A DNA stretch of 6,310 nucleotides. Source: Gemmatimonadota bacterium (GTDB lineage: Bacteria > Gemmatimonadota > Gemmatimonadetes > Longimicrobiales > Gaopeijiaceae). The notes under the pieces are model-generated. The model was not told the DNA's origin. It made no database searches and saw only the letters and a program-made list of their open reading frames with translations. Each line of letters starts with the position of its first letter. Position 1 is the first letter of the stretch. Both the position numbers and the translations under genes were made by a program. The stretch spans positions 1 to 6,310 of the forward strand of contig JAHHMJ010000625.1 of NCBI GenBank assembly GCA_018678395.1, read 5' to 3'. Below, one piece after another: positions 1 through 5,958 of the stretch.

Positions 1-1415
1 TCCCCCCGGGCCCAGGCCACGGGCACCAGGCCCACCTCGCCCAGACGCCGGGCCGCACCGTCGGTCATGGCGGTCTCTCCACAGAGGAGGCCCGAGCGGA
101 CGCCGTCCTTCCAGGGAAAGAGCGGCAGCCCGGTCAGCCGGGTATCGGCAGGCCGCGAGGGGTCGTCGCGATCGGCCTCGCGGGTGATCACGATCGCGGT
201 CGCGACCGAGCCGTTCGCCCACAGCCCGTCGCGGGGGCCGGGCGTGCCCTCGATCTCCTCGAAGGGCATGGTCTCGATCTCGTCTCCCTCCGTGCCGTAG
301 GGATACCGCAGCAGGAAGCCCGGGAGCGAGACGCAGAGCGCGCCGGCCTCGGGCTGGGTCCGGAAGGCGCGCCAGGAATCCGGGACCTCGGTCCACGTGC
401 TCGAGTCCGTGAGCGCATCGAGCGAGGGGATGCCGGCGAGCGTGGGACGGCCTTCGACGAGAAGCGTCGATCCGAAGGCTGCGCACAGCGCGGTCGCCCA
501 GGCGAGCACCATCTGGTCGTCGTCGCCCGGGCCGTACGTCCCGTCGAGCAGAACCACTGTGGTCCACGGGTGCCCATCGGGCGCACCCTCGCGCAGCAGG
601 GCGCCGAAGGCCGACGCCTCGAGTCCTCCACCGGAGTGGGTCTCCGCCGCCAACGCCCCGCGCGACACGTCGACGAGGTACACGTGCAGGTCCGGTCCCG
701 TGTCCAGTCGGCGGGTCATGAGATCCACGCTCCGCCACCGCCGCTCGAGTCCACGCAGGTCGGGCCTGCGCAGGAACCGCCGCAGCGCGTCGGCGGCCCG
801 GCCCCGGGCATCCTTCGCGCGCGCAGCCTCGGCAGGGTCTTCTCTGGGGACGGTATCGTGACGGGCAGCCTCGGCCGCGAACGCCCGCACCGAGTCCATG
901 GGGCGCGACGCTCGGCCGTCGGGCGGCGAACCCGACGACGACGCAGGGGCCGCACGATCCAGAATCTGCCCGAGCAGGTCGACGCCTCCCGCGACGGCCC
1001 CGTCCGCTACGCCGCCATCACCCGCCTCGCCCCCCGGGGCGCCTCTGTCGTCGCCTCCACCATCGCTCTTCCCATCCACGAACCCCGGGTCCCGTCCGTC
1101 GAGGATCGCCCCGAGATGGGGCACTCGCCCCAACAGGCCGTCCGGGTCGAAGTCGTCCAGCGAGGTGAAGCCGAGGGCGCCGCCCGTGGGCAGCTCGATC
1201 GAGGGGCCCACCACCCCCATCGCCTCATCGACCGTGTCCCGATCCACTAGAATGGGCCGCAGGGTCCCCGCCAGCGCGGCAGCCTCACCGTCCGACCCCG
1301 AAAAGTCGCCGACGAGAAGGACGGAGCGCGGCTCCCTGTCGACGGCCTTGCCGACGGCAGGTGCAGCCGAGGGAGAGGCGTCGAGGCGAACGTCGTAGCG
1401 CTGGCGAGAAGACAC
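1..1415 (-). CDS. tssC: Type VI secretion contractile sheath protein, TssB-TssC fusion (C-terminus cut by window edge)
   Basis: Likely a type VI secretion sheath subunit. The TssB/TssC sheath contracts in the cytoplasm to drive the Hcp tube outward. The open frame has no stop before the left edge; 471 residues are visible. Residues about 5-105 resemble TssB (ImpB/VipA): VGDFSG at 35-40, then VDRDTVDEAM, a Leu/Gly strand and SLDDFDPDGLL at 85-95 followed by RVPHL. A Gly/Asp/Ala-rich linker covers about 106-172. Residues 173 onward follow TssC (ImpC/VipB): RRPDLRGLERRWRSVD around W227, DLHVYLVDVSRGALAAE, DSWRAFR at W348, LPGFLLRYPYG at 364-374, LWANGS at 398-403, and SGLLCGETAMTDGAARRLGE ahead of VGLVPVA near the edge. 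The GTG start at 1415 is chosen because GGAG lies 7 nt upstream and the TssB-like domain begins directly. It is divergent from the peptidase gene; no other type VI gene is visible. The family call is firm; activity of the system is unknown. Confidence 0.88.
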   Translation of the reverse strand, partial: MSSRQRYDVRLDASPSAAPAVGKAVDREPRSVLLVGDFSGSDGEAAALAGTLRPILVDRDTVDEAMGVVGPSIELPTGGALGFTSLDDFDPDGLLGRVPHLGAILDGRDPGFVDGKSDGGGDDRGAPGGEAGDGGVADGAVAGGVDLLGQILDRAAPASSSGSPPDGRASRPMDSVRAFAAEAARHDTVPREDPAEAARAKDARGRAADALRRFLRRPDLRGLERRWRSVDLMTRRLDTGPDLHVYLVDVSRGALAAETHSGGGLEASAFGALLREGAPDGHPWTTVVLLDGTYGPGDDDQMVLAWATALCAAFGSTLLVEGRPTLAGIPSLDALTDSSTWTEVPDSWRAFRTQPEAGALCVSLPGFLLRYPYGTEGDEIETMPFEEIEGTPGPRDGLWANGSVATAIVITREADRDDPSRPADTRLTGLPLFPWKDGVRSGLLCGETAMTDGAARRLGEVGLVPVAWARG

Positions 1416-1422
1416 CGGAGCA

Positions 1423-1426
1423 CTCC
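1423..1426 (-). promoter_or_regulatory. Ribosome binding site of the sheath gene
   Basis: On the minus strand GGAG is followed by a 7-nt spacer and GTG at 1415. This decides the start: no in-frame ATG or GTG with a comparable site was found between 1416 and about 1540. Confidence 0.55.
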
Positions 1427-1507
1427 GGGAGCGGGGCGAGGGGATGCTGCGCAGGACATCATGAGGGCCGAGGGCCGCTCGGGGAAAGTCGCTCGTGTCG
1501 GGACCGC

Positions 1508-1536
1508 TTGCGGCAGCCGGCCATCGGGCGAAAATT
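1508..1536 (+). promoter_or_regulatory. Weak candidate promoter for the peptidase-cyclase operon
   Basis: TTGCGG at 1508-1513 is separated by exactly 17 nt from AAAATT at 1531-1536, the only AT-rich patch in the spacer. Each hexamer matches only about half of the sigma-70 consensus. The position fits: a transcript starting near 1543 would have a short leader carrying the ribosome site at 1560-1563. The candidate -10 lies inside the palindrome at 1522-1546, so a protein bound there could block it. No convincing promoter for the minus-strand sheath gene was found; CATGAT (complement of 1458-1463) is a poor -10 candidate. The assignment rests on pattern and spacing only. Confidence 0.25.
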
Positions 1537-1546
1537 CGGCCCGATG
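1522..1546. repeat. 25-bp interrupted palindrome in the divergent intergenic region (possible operator)
   Basis: CATCGGGC (1522-1529) and GCCCGATG (1539-1546) are perfect 8-bp inverted arms around the 9-nt AT-containing core GAAAATTCG. Dyad symmetry between two divergent genes, over a candidate -10, is what a dimeric repressor or activator site often looks like. It could instead form a leader hairpin in the peptidase mRNA. No regulator gene lies in the window, so the binding protein cannot be named. Confidence 0.45.
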
Positions 1547-1559
1547 CACAACCCCGTAT

Positions 1560-1563
1560 GGAG
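1560..1563 (+). promoter_or_regulatory. Ribosome binding site choosing the ATG at 1570
   Basis: Three in-frame ATGs stand close together at 1558, 1564 and 1570. GGAG at 1560-1563 overlaps the first, abuts the second and sits 6 nt before the third. Only the third has workable spacing, and it also gives a clean signal peptide beginning MRRALW. Confidence 0.55.
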
Positions 1564-1569
1564 ATGACG

Positions 1570-3156
1570 ATGCGACGTGCGCTCTGGCTCGCGGCCCTGA
1601 CGGCCGCACTGTATCCCGCCGCCCCTGCCGAAGCCCAGAATCTCGCAACCGAGGACCCGATCCTCGCCGAGATCTGGACCGAGGCGATGGAGCGATCCCA
1701 GTTCCAGCCGATGGCACAGGCGCTGCTCGATTCGATCGGCCCGCGACTCACCGGCTCGCCCGGGATGGAGCGCGCTCAGGACTGGGCCGTGCGCATGCTC
1801 GAGAGCTTCGGATACGAGGCCCGCACCGAGGAATACGGGACCTGGGAGGGATGGGAGCGCGGCACCAGTTCGGTCGATCTGGTCGAGCCCCGCGTGCGTT
1901 CGCTCGAAGGCCGTATCCTCGCGTGGAGCCCGGGCACGGGCGGGGAGCCCGTCGACGGCGGTGTGGTCTACCCGGACGGCATTCGTTCGGCCGCGGACTG
2001 GGAGCGCTTCCTCGGCACGGTCGAAGGCAACTACGTGCTCTGGTCGTTTCCGCAGCCGACATGCCGGACGGACGACCAATGGAGTGAGTACGCCATGCCC
2101 GGTTCGTTCGACGCGATGGACGCCGCCCGGGACGCCGCGCAGCAGGCGTGGAACGCCAACATGCAGAACGCCGGCAGCGAAGACCCCCGTCGCCGTGACC
2201 TCCATCGGCAGCTCGAAGAGGCGGGCGCACTCGGCATCGTGACGTCCAGCTGGACCGGGGTCCCCGGTACCACGCGCGTCTTCAACAGCTACACGCGCGG
2301 GATCCCCAGCTTCGAACTCGGCTGCGAGGACTACGGCCTGGTGCACCGCCTCGCGGAGAACGGCCAGAGCCCGGTGCTGCGCGTCAGGGCCGAGGCCGAG
2401 AACCTCGGCGAAGTCCCCGTCTCGAACGTCATCGCCATGAAGCGGGGCACCGAGCTGCCCGACGAGTACGTGGTCCTCTCGGCGCACTACGACTCGTGGG
2501 AAGGCGGCTCGGGGGCCACCGACAACGGGACCGGTTCGGTGCTGATGATGGAAGCGATGCGGATCCTGTCGGAGGTGTATCCGAACCCGCGGCGCACGAT
2601 TCTCATCGGCCTCTGGAACGGTGAGGAGCAGGGCCTGAACGGGTCGCACGCCTTCGTCGAAGACCACCCCGAGGTGCTCGAGGGACTCCAGGCGCTCTTC
2701 AACCAGGACAACGGCACCGGGCGCGTCGTCCGCACCAGCGGCTCGGGCTTCGTCGACGCCGGAGGCGCCATGGCCCGCTGGCTGGCGCGCGTGCCGGGCG
2801 AGGTGTCTCAGCACATCGACGCGAGCTTCCCCGGGATGCCGTCCGGCGGAGGCACCGACCACGCCTCGTTCGTGTGCGCGGGCGCCCCCGGATTCAACCT
2901 CGGGGCGCTCGGCTGGGACTACGGGTCGCACACCTGGCACACCCATCGCGACACCTTCGACAAGCTGGTCTTCGACGACCTGCTGAACAACGCGGTGCTG
3001 GTCGCCTCACTGGTGTACCTGGCGTCGGAAGACCCCGAGACGGTCGACCGCGAGCGTCGCGTCATGCCGATGAACCCCCGTACGGGTGAACGCCTGCAGT
3101 GGCCCGCTTGCGGGGCCGCCGTCCGCGACAGCCGCAACAGCCCGCGTATGCAGTGA
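1570..3156 (+). CDS. Secreted M28-family zinc metallopeptidase (carboxypeptidase Q-like, with PA-type insert)
   Basis: A 528-residue exopeptidase-type protein predicted to be exported and to cleave peptides with a two-zinc centre. Residues 1-22 form a signal peptide: MRR, a hydrophobic Leu/Ala core, and a likely AEA cleavage site before Q23. A helical N-terminal part with LLDSIGPRLTGSPG leads to a PA-type insert at about 115-290, then the catalytic core. The M28 ligand set is complete: H306 (SAHYDSW), D318 (ATDNGTGS, bridging), E352 as general base and E353 (NGEEQGL), D380 (NQDNGTG), and H457 in the WHTHRDT motif. GGTDHASF at 427-434 is the usual core motif near the active site. The length suits PA-bearing M28 enzymes. 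The last ~25 residues form a polar, Arg-rich tail without a recognised motif. The stop overlaps the cyclase start by 4 bases, indicating one operon. The exact substrate, aminopeptidase or dipeptidase-like, cannot be read from the sequence. Confidence 0.92.
   Translation: MRRALWLAALTAALYPAAPAEAQNLATEDPILAEIWTEAMERSQFQPMAQALLDSIGPRLTGSPGMERAQDWAVRMLESFGYEARTEEYGTWEGWERGTSSVDLVEPRVRSLEGRILAWSPGTGGEPVDGGVVYPDGIRSAADWERFLGTVEGNYVLWSFPQPTCRTDDQWSEYAMPGSFDAMDAARDAAQQAWNANMQNAGSEDPRRRDLHRQLEEAGALGIVTSSWTGVPGTTRVFNSYTRGIPSFELGCEDYGLVHRLAENGQSPVLRVRAEAENLGEVPVSNVIAMKRGTELPDEYVVLSAHYDSWEGGSGATDNGTGSVLMMEAMRILSEVYPNPRRTILIGLWNGEEQGLNGSHAFVEDHPEVLEGLQALFNQDNGTGRVVRTSGSGFVDAGGAMARWLARVPGEVSQHIDASFPGMPSGGGTDHASFVCAGAPGFNLGALGWDYGSHTWHTHRDTFDKLVFDDLLNNAVLVASLVYLASEDPETVDRERRVMPMNPRTGERLQWPACGAAVRDSRNSPRMQ
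3153..3156 (+). promoter_or_regulatory. GTGA stop-start overlap between peptidase and cyclase
   Basis: The peptidase stop TGA (3154-3156) shares bases with GTG (3153-3155), the proposed cyclase start. No Shine-Dalgarno-like sequence is seen in the 15 nt before GTG, so initiation probably depends on ribosomes finishing the peptidase (translational coupling). The start is supported by the protein: MSRRLRAVVFTDIVGST is the usual N-terminus of stand-alone class III cyclases. Another GTG at 3099 is in frame but adds 18 residues unlike the family. Confidence 0.6.
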
Positions 3157-5072
3157 GCCGACGCCTCCGCGCCGTCGTCTTCACGGACATCGTCGGCTCC
3201 ACCGCGACGATGCAGGCGGACGAAGCCGAGGCCCGTCGCCTGAGGAGCCGCCATCGCGAGGCGGTGGACAGGGCGACGGCGCGGTGGGGCGGCGAGCTGG
3301 TCCAGTACTACGGCGACGGGTCGCTGGCGGTCTTCGACAGCGCGGTCGCCGCCGTGCGGTCCGGCGTCGAGATCCAGCGCGGCGTGCGTCAGCCTCCCGG
3401 CGTCCCCCTTCGAATCGGGATCCACGTGGGCGACGTGGTCCGGGATGAGGACGGCGTCTTCGGCGACGCGGTCAACGTGGCCGCGCGACTCGAAGCGCTG
3501 GCACGGCCGGGGGCGATCCTCGTCAGCGCAAAAGTCTACGACGAGATCAAGAACCAAGGCGATCTCGACGCGGTCTCCCTGGGGCCGGTCCACCTGCGCA
3601 ACGTCGCGAGCCCGACCGAGGTGTACGCGATCGCGGATCCGGCCCTGCTCGTGCCGGGCCGAGACGACCTGCCGGGTGGCTCCGCAAGCCCCGTCGGGGT
3701 GGCTGTCCTGCCCTTCGCGAGCCTCAGCGCCGATCCGGAGCACGCCTGGTTCGCGGACGGGATCGCCGAAGAGCTCATCAACGCGCTGGCCCGCATCCCG
3801 GGCCTGAAAGTGACGGCGCGGACCTCTTCGTTCGCTTTCCGCGATCGCCAGGCCGACGTGCGGCACATCGGCCGAGAGCTGGGCGTCGGTTCCGTGCTCG
3901 AAGGGAGCGTGCGGCGAGCCGGGTCACGGGTGCGGCTCACGGCCCAGCTCGTCGACACCACCGACGGCTTCCAACTCTTCTCGGAAGTGTACGATCGAAC
4001 GCTGGACGATGTCTTCGCCGTCCAGGACGAGGTAGCTCGGACCATCGTGCGAGAGCTCGAGCCCCGGCTGTTGGAAACACCGGCGGCGAGCCCGGGCCGA
4101 CCGATCACCGCCTCGACCCCCTGGCGCGGCGAGGCGTACGAGCTCTTCCTGCGGGCGCGAGCGGAGATCGCCCGCTGGACCCCGGACTCCATGCGGCAAG
4201 CGATCGAGCTGTGCAGGCGATCGATCGCCCTCGACGGCGACCGGGCTGCGCCGTGGTCGACTCAAGCCACGGCGTGGGTCTTCCTCGGAGGGCTGGGCCA
4301 GATGCCGCGCGACGAGGCCTACGCCGAGGCCGAGCGCGCCATCGAGGCGGCGCTCGAACTCGATCCGGACGACGCCGTCGCCCTGACCAACCGCGCGTTG
4401 CGGCTGATCTTCGCGGATGGCAACGGGGACGCCGCGCTGTCGCTGGTCGACCACGCGCTGACCGTGGCTCCGGGCCTGGCCTTCAGCCACCAGTCCCGCG
4501 CGTACGTCCTGCTGCACGAGCGCCGCTTCGACGCGGCGATCGAGTCGGCCCAGGCCGCGGTGGAGCTGGATCCTCTCTCGCCCCCCCTCCTGAACACGCT
4601 CGGGACGGCCTTCATGGCGGCGGGGCGGCTAGCCGACGCGCGGCGCGTGCTCGAACGCGCGCTCGCGATCGCACCCCAGTTCCGCTCGGCGGTCCAGTTC
4701 CTCGCCTGGACCTACCTGTCCGAAGGTGACCTGGACCGGGCGAGCGAACTCATGGACTCGCTACCCGAGATGGCGGGCTTCGCCTCGGCCTCGGCCGGCC
4801 CCCGGGGCTACCTCTATGGGCTGCGCGGAATGCCAGAGCGCGCCGCCGAGATGATGGCCCTGGTCTCCGAGCGGGAGCGCTCGGAGCCCCACCTCCAACT
4901 GGGGATAGATCGTGCCATCATCCACCTGGGATCGGGCGAGGTGGACGCGGCCATCGATCTACTGGGAGAGGCGGCCCGGAGCCACCGCGGCACCCTGTTC
5001 TTCGTCCGCTGGGCCGCGATCTGGGATCCCATCCGGGACCACCCGAGACTTCAGGCGCTACTCTCCGGCTGA
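3153..5072 (+). CDS. Class III nucleotide cyclase with TolB/FlgO-like domain and TPR repeats
   Basis: A 639-residue protein probably making a cyclic nucleotide in the cytoplasm. Residues 5-160 are the cyclase domain: metal aspartates D12 (FTDIVGST) and D55 (YYGDGSLAVF), then FGDAVNVAARLEALA with the transition-state pair N108 and R112, ending in LGPVHLRNVASPTEVYAI. Residues 181-305 match the TolB/FlgO-type domain common in such proteins: VAVLPFASLSADPEHAWFAD, GIAEELINAL, LGVGSVLEGSVRR and RLTAQLVD. Residues about 325-605 are TPR-like helical pairs, for example AIEAALELDPDD, AIESAQAAVELDP and ARRVLERALAIAP, probably for protein binding. The end, WDPIRDHPRLQALL, is typical of the family. No transmembrane segment is seen, although many relatives have one after the cyclase domain. 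Anchored on D55 and N108, the two base-recognition positions hold Q51 instead of Lys and G101 instead of Asp/Thr, so ATP specificity should not be assumed. It is the second gene of an operon with the peptidase. Confidence 0.9.
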   Translation: MSRRLRAVVFTDIVGSTATMQADEAEARRLRSRHREAVDRATARWGGELVQYYGDGSLAVFDSAVAAVRSGVEIQRGVRQPPGVPLRIGIHVGDVVRDEDGVFGDAVNVAARLEALARPGAILVSAKVYDEIKNQGDLDAVSLGPVHLRNVASPTEVYAIADPALLVPGRDDLPGGSASPVGVAVLPFASLSADPEHAWFADGIAEELINALARIPGLKVTARTSSFAFRDRQADVRHIGRELGVGSVLEGSVRRAGSRVRLTAQLVDTTDGFQLFSEVYDRTLDDVFAVQDEVARTIVRELEPRLLETPAASPGRPITASTPWRGEAYELFLRARAEIARWTPDSMRQAIELCRRSIALDGDRAAPWSTQATAWVFLGGLGQMPRDEAYAEAERAIEAALELDPDDAVALTNRALRLIFADGNGDAALSLVDHALTVAPGLAFSHQSRAYVLLHERRFDAAIESAQAAVELDPLSPPLLNTLGTAFMAAGRLADARRVLERALAIAPQFRSAVQFLAWTYLSEGDLDRASELMDSLPEMAGFASASAGPRGYLYGLRGMPERAAEMMALVSERERSEPHLQLGIDRAIIHLGSGEVDAAIDLLGEAARSHRGTLFFVRWAAIWDPIRDHPRLQALLSG

Positions 5073-5131
5073 CCGCCGTCGCCATCGCACCGCGGTATCG
5101 ACACGAGTGACCGCCGGCCCCCGATGCGACC
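5073..5131. other. Short convergent intergenic gap
   Basis: A 59-bp gap between the ends of the converging cyclase and hydrolase genes. I see no hairpin followed by a T-run on either strand, so any termination here is probably Rho-dependent or lies inside the opposite gene. Nothing else is visible. Confidence 0.5.
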
Positions 5132-5827
5132 TCAGCCGCGCGCGGCGCGCCCCTCGGCCGCCACCAGCACCCGGCCGCGCCCGGGCCCACCAGGCACCTC
5201 GACCCGGGCACGCCTTGGCCGGAGGGGCAGGTTGCTGCCTGACACCGCGCGCCGTCTGGTCGCGCGGACCCGCCGGGTCCGAACACCCCAGGCCAGCGGG
5301 ATGAGTGGCAGGACGAGTACCGCGTCCAGCACGAAGATCCGTACGCCCGACAACGAGAGCAGCCCGCGGAAGAAGCCGTTCTGCACTTCGATGTGAGTCA
5401 GCGTTCTCAGATCGTCGAGCACCCCGAGTCCAGGGATGGGCGTGCCGACTTCGGAGGCGAGGAGGGGCCAGAGAGCCGGGATGCCCGCACTGCCGCCGGA
5501 GGGGTCCGGAATCAGCATGTCCAGGACCAGGTGCGATCCGTAGGCGATGAACGTCCACAGCGCGACTCGACGCGCGCCTCCGAGTCGAGGGCCGAGTGCC
5601 CAACCCGCGATTCCCGCAACGGCGACCGCAGCGAGAATCGAGTGGCTCGGACCGCGATGGTAGAGCCCGGGATCGCCGATGAGGACTCCTGGAAGGAAGT
5701 CCAGATCGGGGAGATTCGCGACCACGACGATCAGGACCAGGAAGAAGATTCCGGGTCGACCGGACCGGTTGGTACCGGCCTCCAGCGCGGCATATCCCCC
5801 TATGATGTGGGCTACGGACGTGGGCAT
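5132..5827 (-). CDS. Membrane-embedded putative metal-dependent hydrolase (PF04307, YdjM/LexA-binding type)
   Basis: A 231-residue inner-membrane protein of the PF04307 family, annotated as putative metal-dependent hydrolases; the substrate is unknown. Conserved His/Asp positions are present: H7 in VAHIIGGY, D41 and D43 in ANLPDLDFLP, H57 and H62 in YHRGPSHS, and H99 and D103 in YGSHLVLDML followed by IPDPSG and the family's ALWPLL segment. Hydrophobic stretches suggest about four membrane segments: 26-46, 63-79, 88-106 and 163-181. Residues 183-231 form a basic Arg-rich tail, probably cytoplasmic, with no recognised motif. The ATG at 5827 is chosen because the family normally starts right before the first His motif; the ribosome site is poor (GGAA 8 nt upstream). 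It converges on the cyclase gene and follows the DUF3014 gene on the same strand after 131 bp. Confidence 0.85.
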   Translation of the reverse strand: MPTSVAHIIGGYAALEAGTNRSGRPGIFFLVLIVVVANLPDLDFLPGVLIGDPGLYHRGPSHSILAAVAVAGIAGWALGPRLGGARRVALWTFIAYGSHLVLDMLIPDPSGGSAGIPALWPLLASEVGTPIPGLGVLDDLRTLTHIEVQNGFFRGLLSLSGVRIFVLDAVLVLPLIPLAWGVRTRRVRATRRRAVSGSNLPLRPRRARVEVPGGPGRGRVLVAAEGRAARG

Positions 5828-5841
5828 TGCGTGGGTTCCGG

Positions 5842-5873
5842 GTCGTCGACGACGTGGGGGGCAGTCCCCCGCG
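5842..5873. repeat. Palindrome and adjoining hairpin upstream of the hydrolase gene
   Basis: GTCGTCGACGAC at 5842-5853 is a perfect 12-bp palindrome 15 bp upstream of the hydrolase ATG. It abuts a hairpin with arms at 5853-5860 and 5866-5873 (CGTGGGGG / CCCCCGCG, one G-T wobble when read on the plus strand) and a 5-nt loop. Either could be a regulatory site in the hydrolase leader. In DNA this GC-rich, short palindromes also arise by chance. Confidence 0.25.
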
Positions 5874-5910
5874 GGCGTCGTACGAGCAACTTCCGGACCA
5901 CGACGACGCG

Positions 5911-5935
5911 GACGCCGGCCGGCCGCCCCGGCGTC
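5911..5935 (-). terminator. GC-rich hairpin after the DUF3014 gene (possible weak terminator)
   Basis: GACGCCGG (5911-5918) and CCGGCGTC (5928-5935) are perfect 8-bp arms around a 9-nt loop, 23 nt past the DUF3014 stop. A competing stem pairs GACGACGC (5902-5909) with GCGTCGTC (5931-5938). There is no T-run after it on the minus strand, so it is not a classical intrinsic terminator. It may instead pause polymerase or protect the mRNA end. Confidence 0.3.
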
Positions 5936-5958
5936 GTCCCGTCGTAACCGACCCGTGG

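Noticed and set aside
570..1250. A 226-codon plus-strand open frame within the sheath gene region
   Set aside because: It is antisense to clear TssB/TssC motifs, and its translation is Arg/Pro/Ser-rich without motifs.
1247..1717. A minus-strand frame with tandem ATGs around 1457-1462 that could start a gene next to the sheath gene
   Set aside because: Its translation after the ATGs is unstructured Pro/Arg/Ser sequence and stops at 1247, whereas the neighbouring frame from GTG 1415 gives TssB-like sequence.
1459..2946. A 495-codon open frame on the minus strand opposite the peptidase gene
   Set aside because: Its translation is Arg/Gly/Val/His-rich with no recognisable motif, while the plus strand encodes a complete M28 active site. 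It is the expected antisense open frame in GC-rich coding DNA.
2919..3866. A 315-codon minus-strand open frame spanning the peptidase-cyclase junction
   Set aside because: It lies opposite two well-supported genes, has no domain-like pattern and is composed mostly of Arg, Asp, Gly and Ala.
5070..5117. Direct repeat TGACCGCCG at 5070-5078 and 5108-5116
   Set aside because: Only 9 bases, one copy overlaps the cyclase stop codon, and the words are common in this composition. There are no other signs of an attachment site or mobile element.
5135..5146. Perfect palindrome GCCGCGCGCGGC at the end of the hydrolase gene
   Set aside because: Made only of alternating G and C inside coding sequence for Arg/Ala-rich residues. 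No T-run follows, so it is not a usable terminator and is likely compositional.
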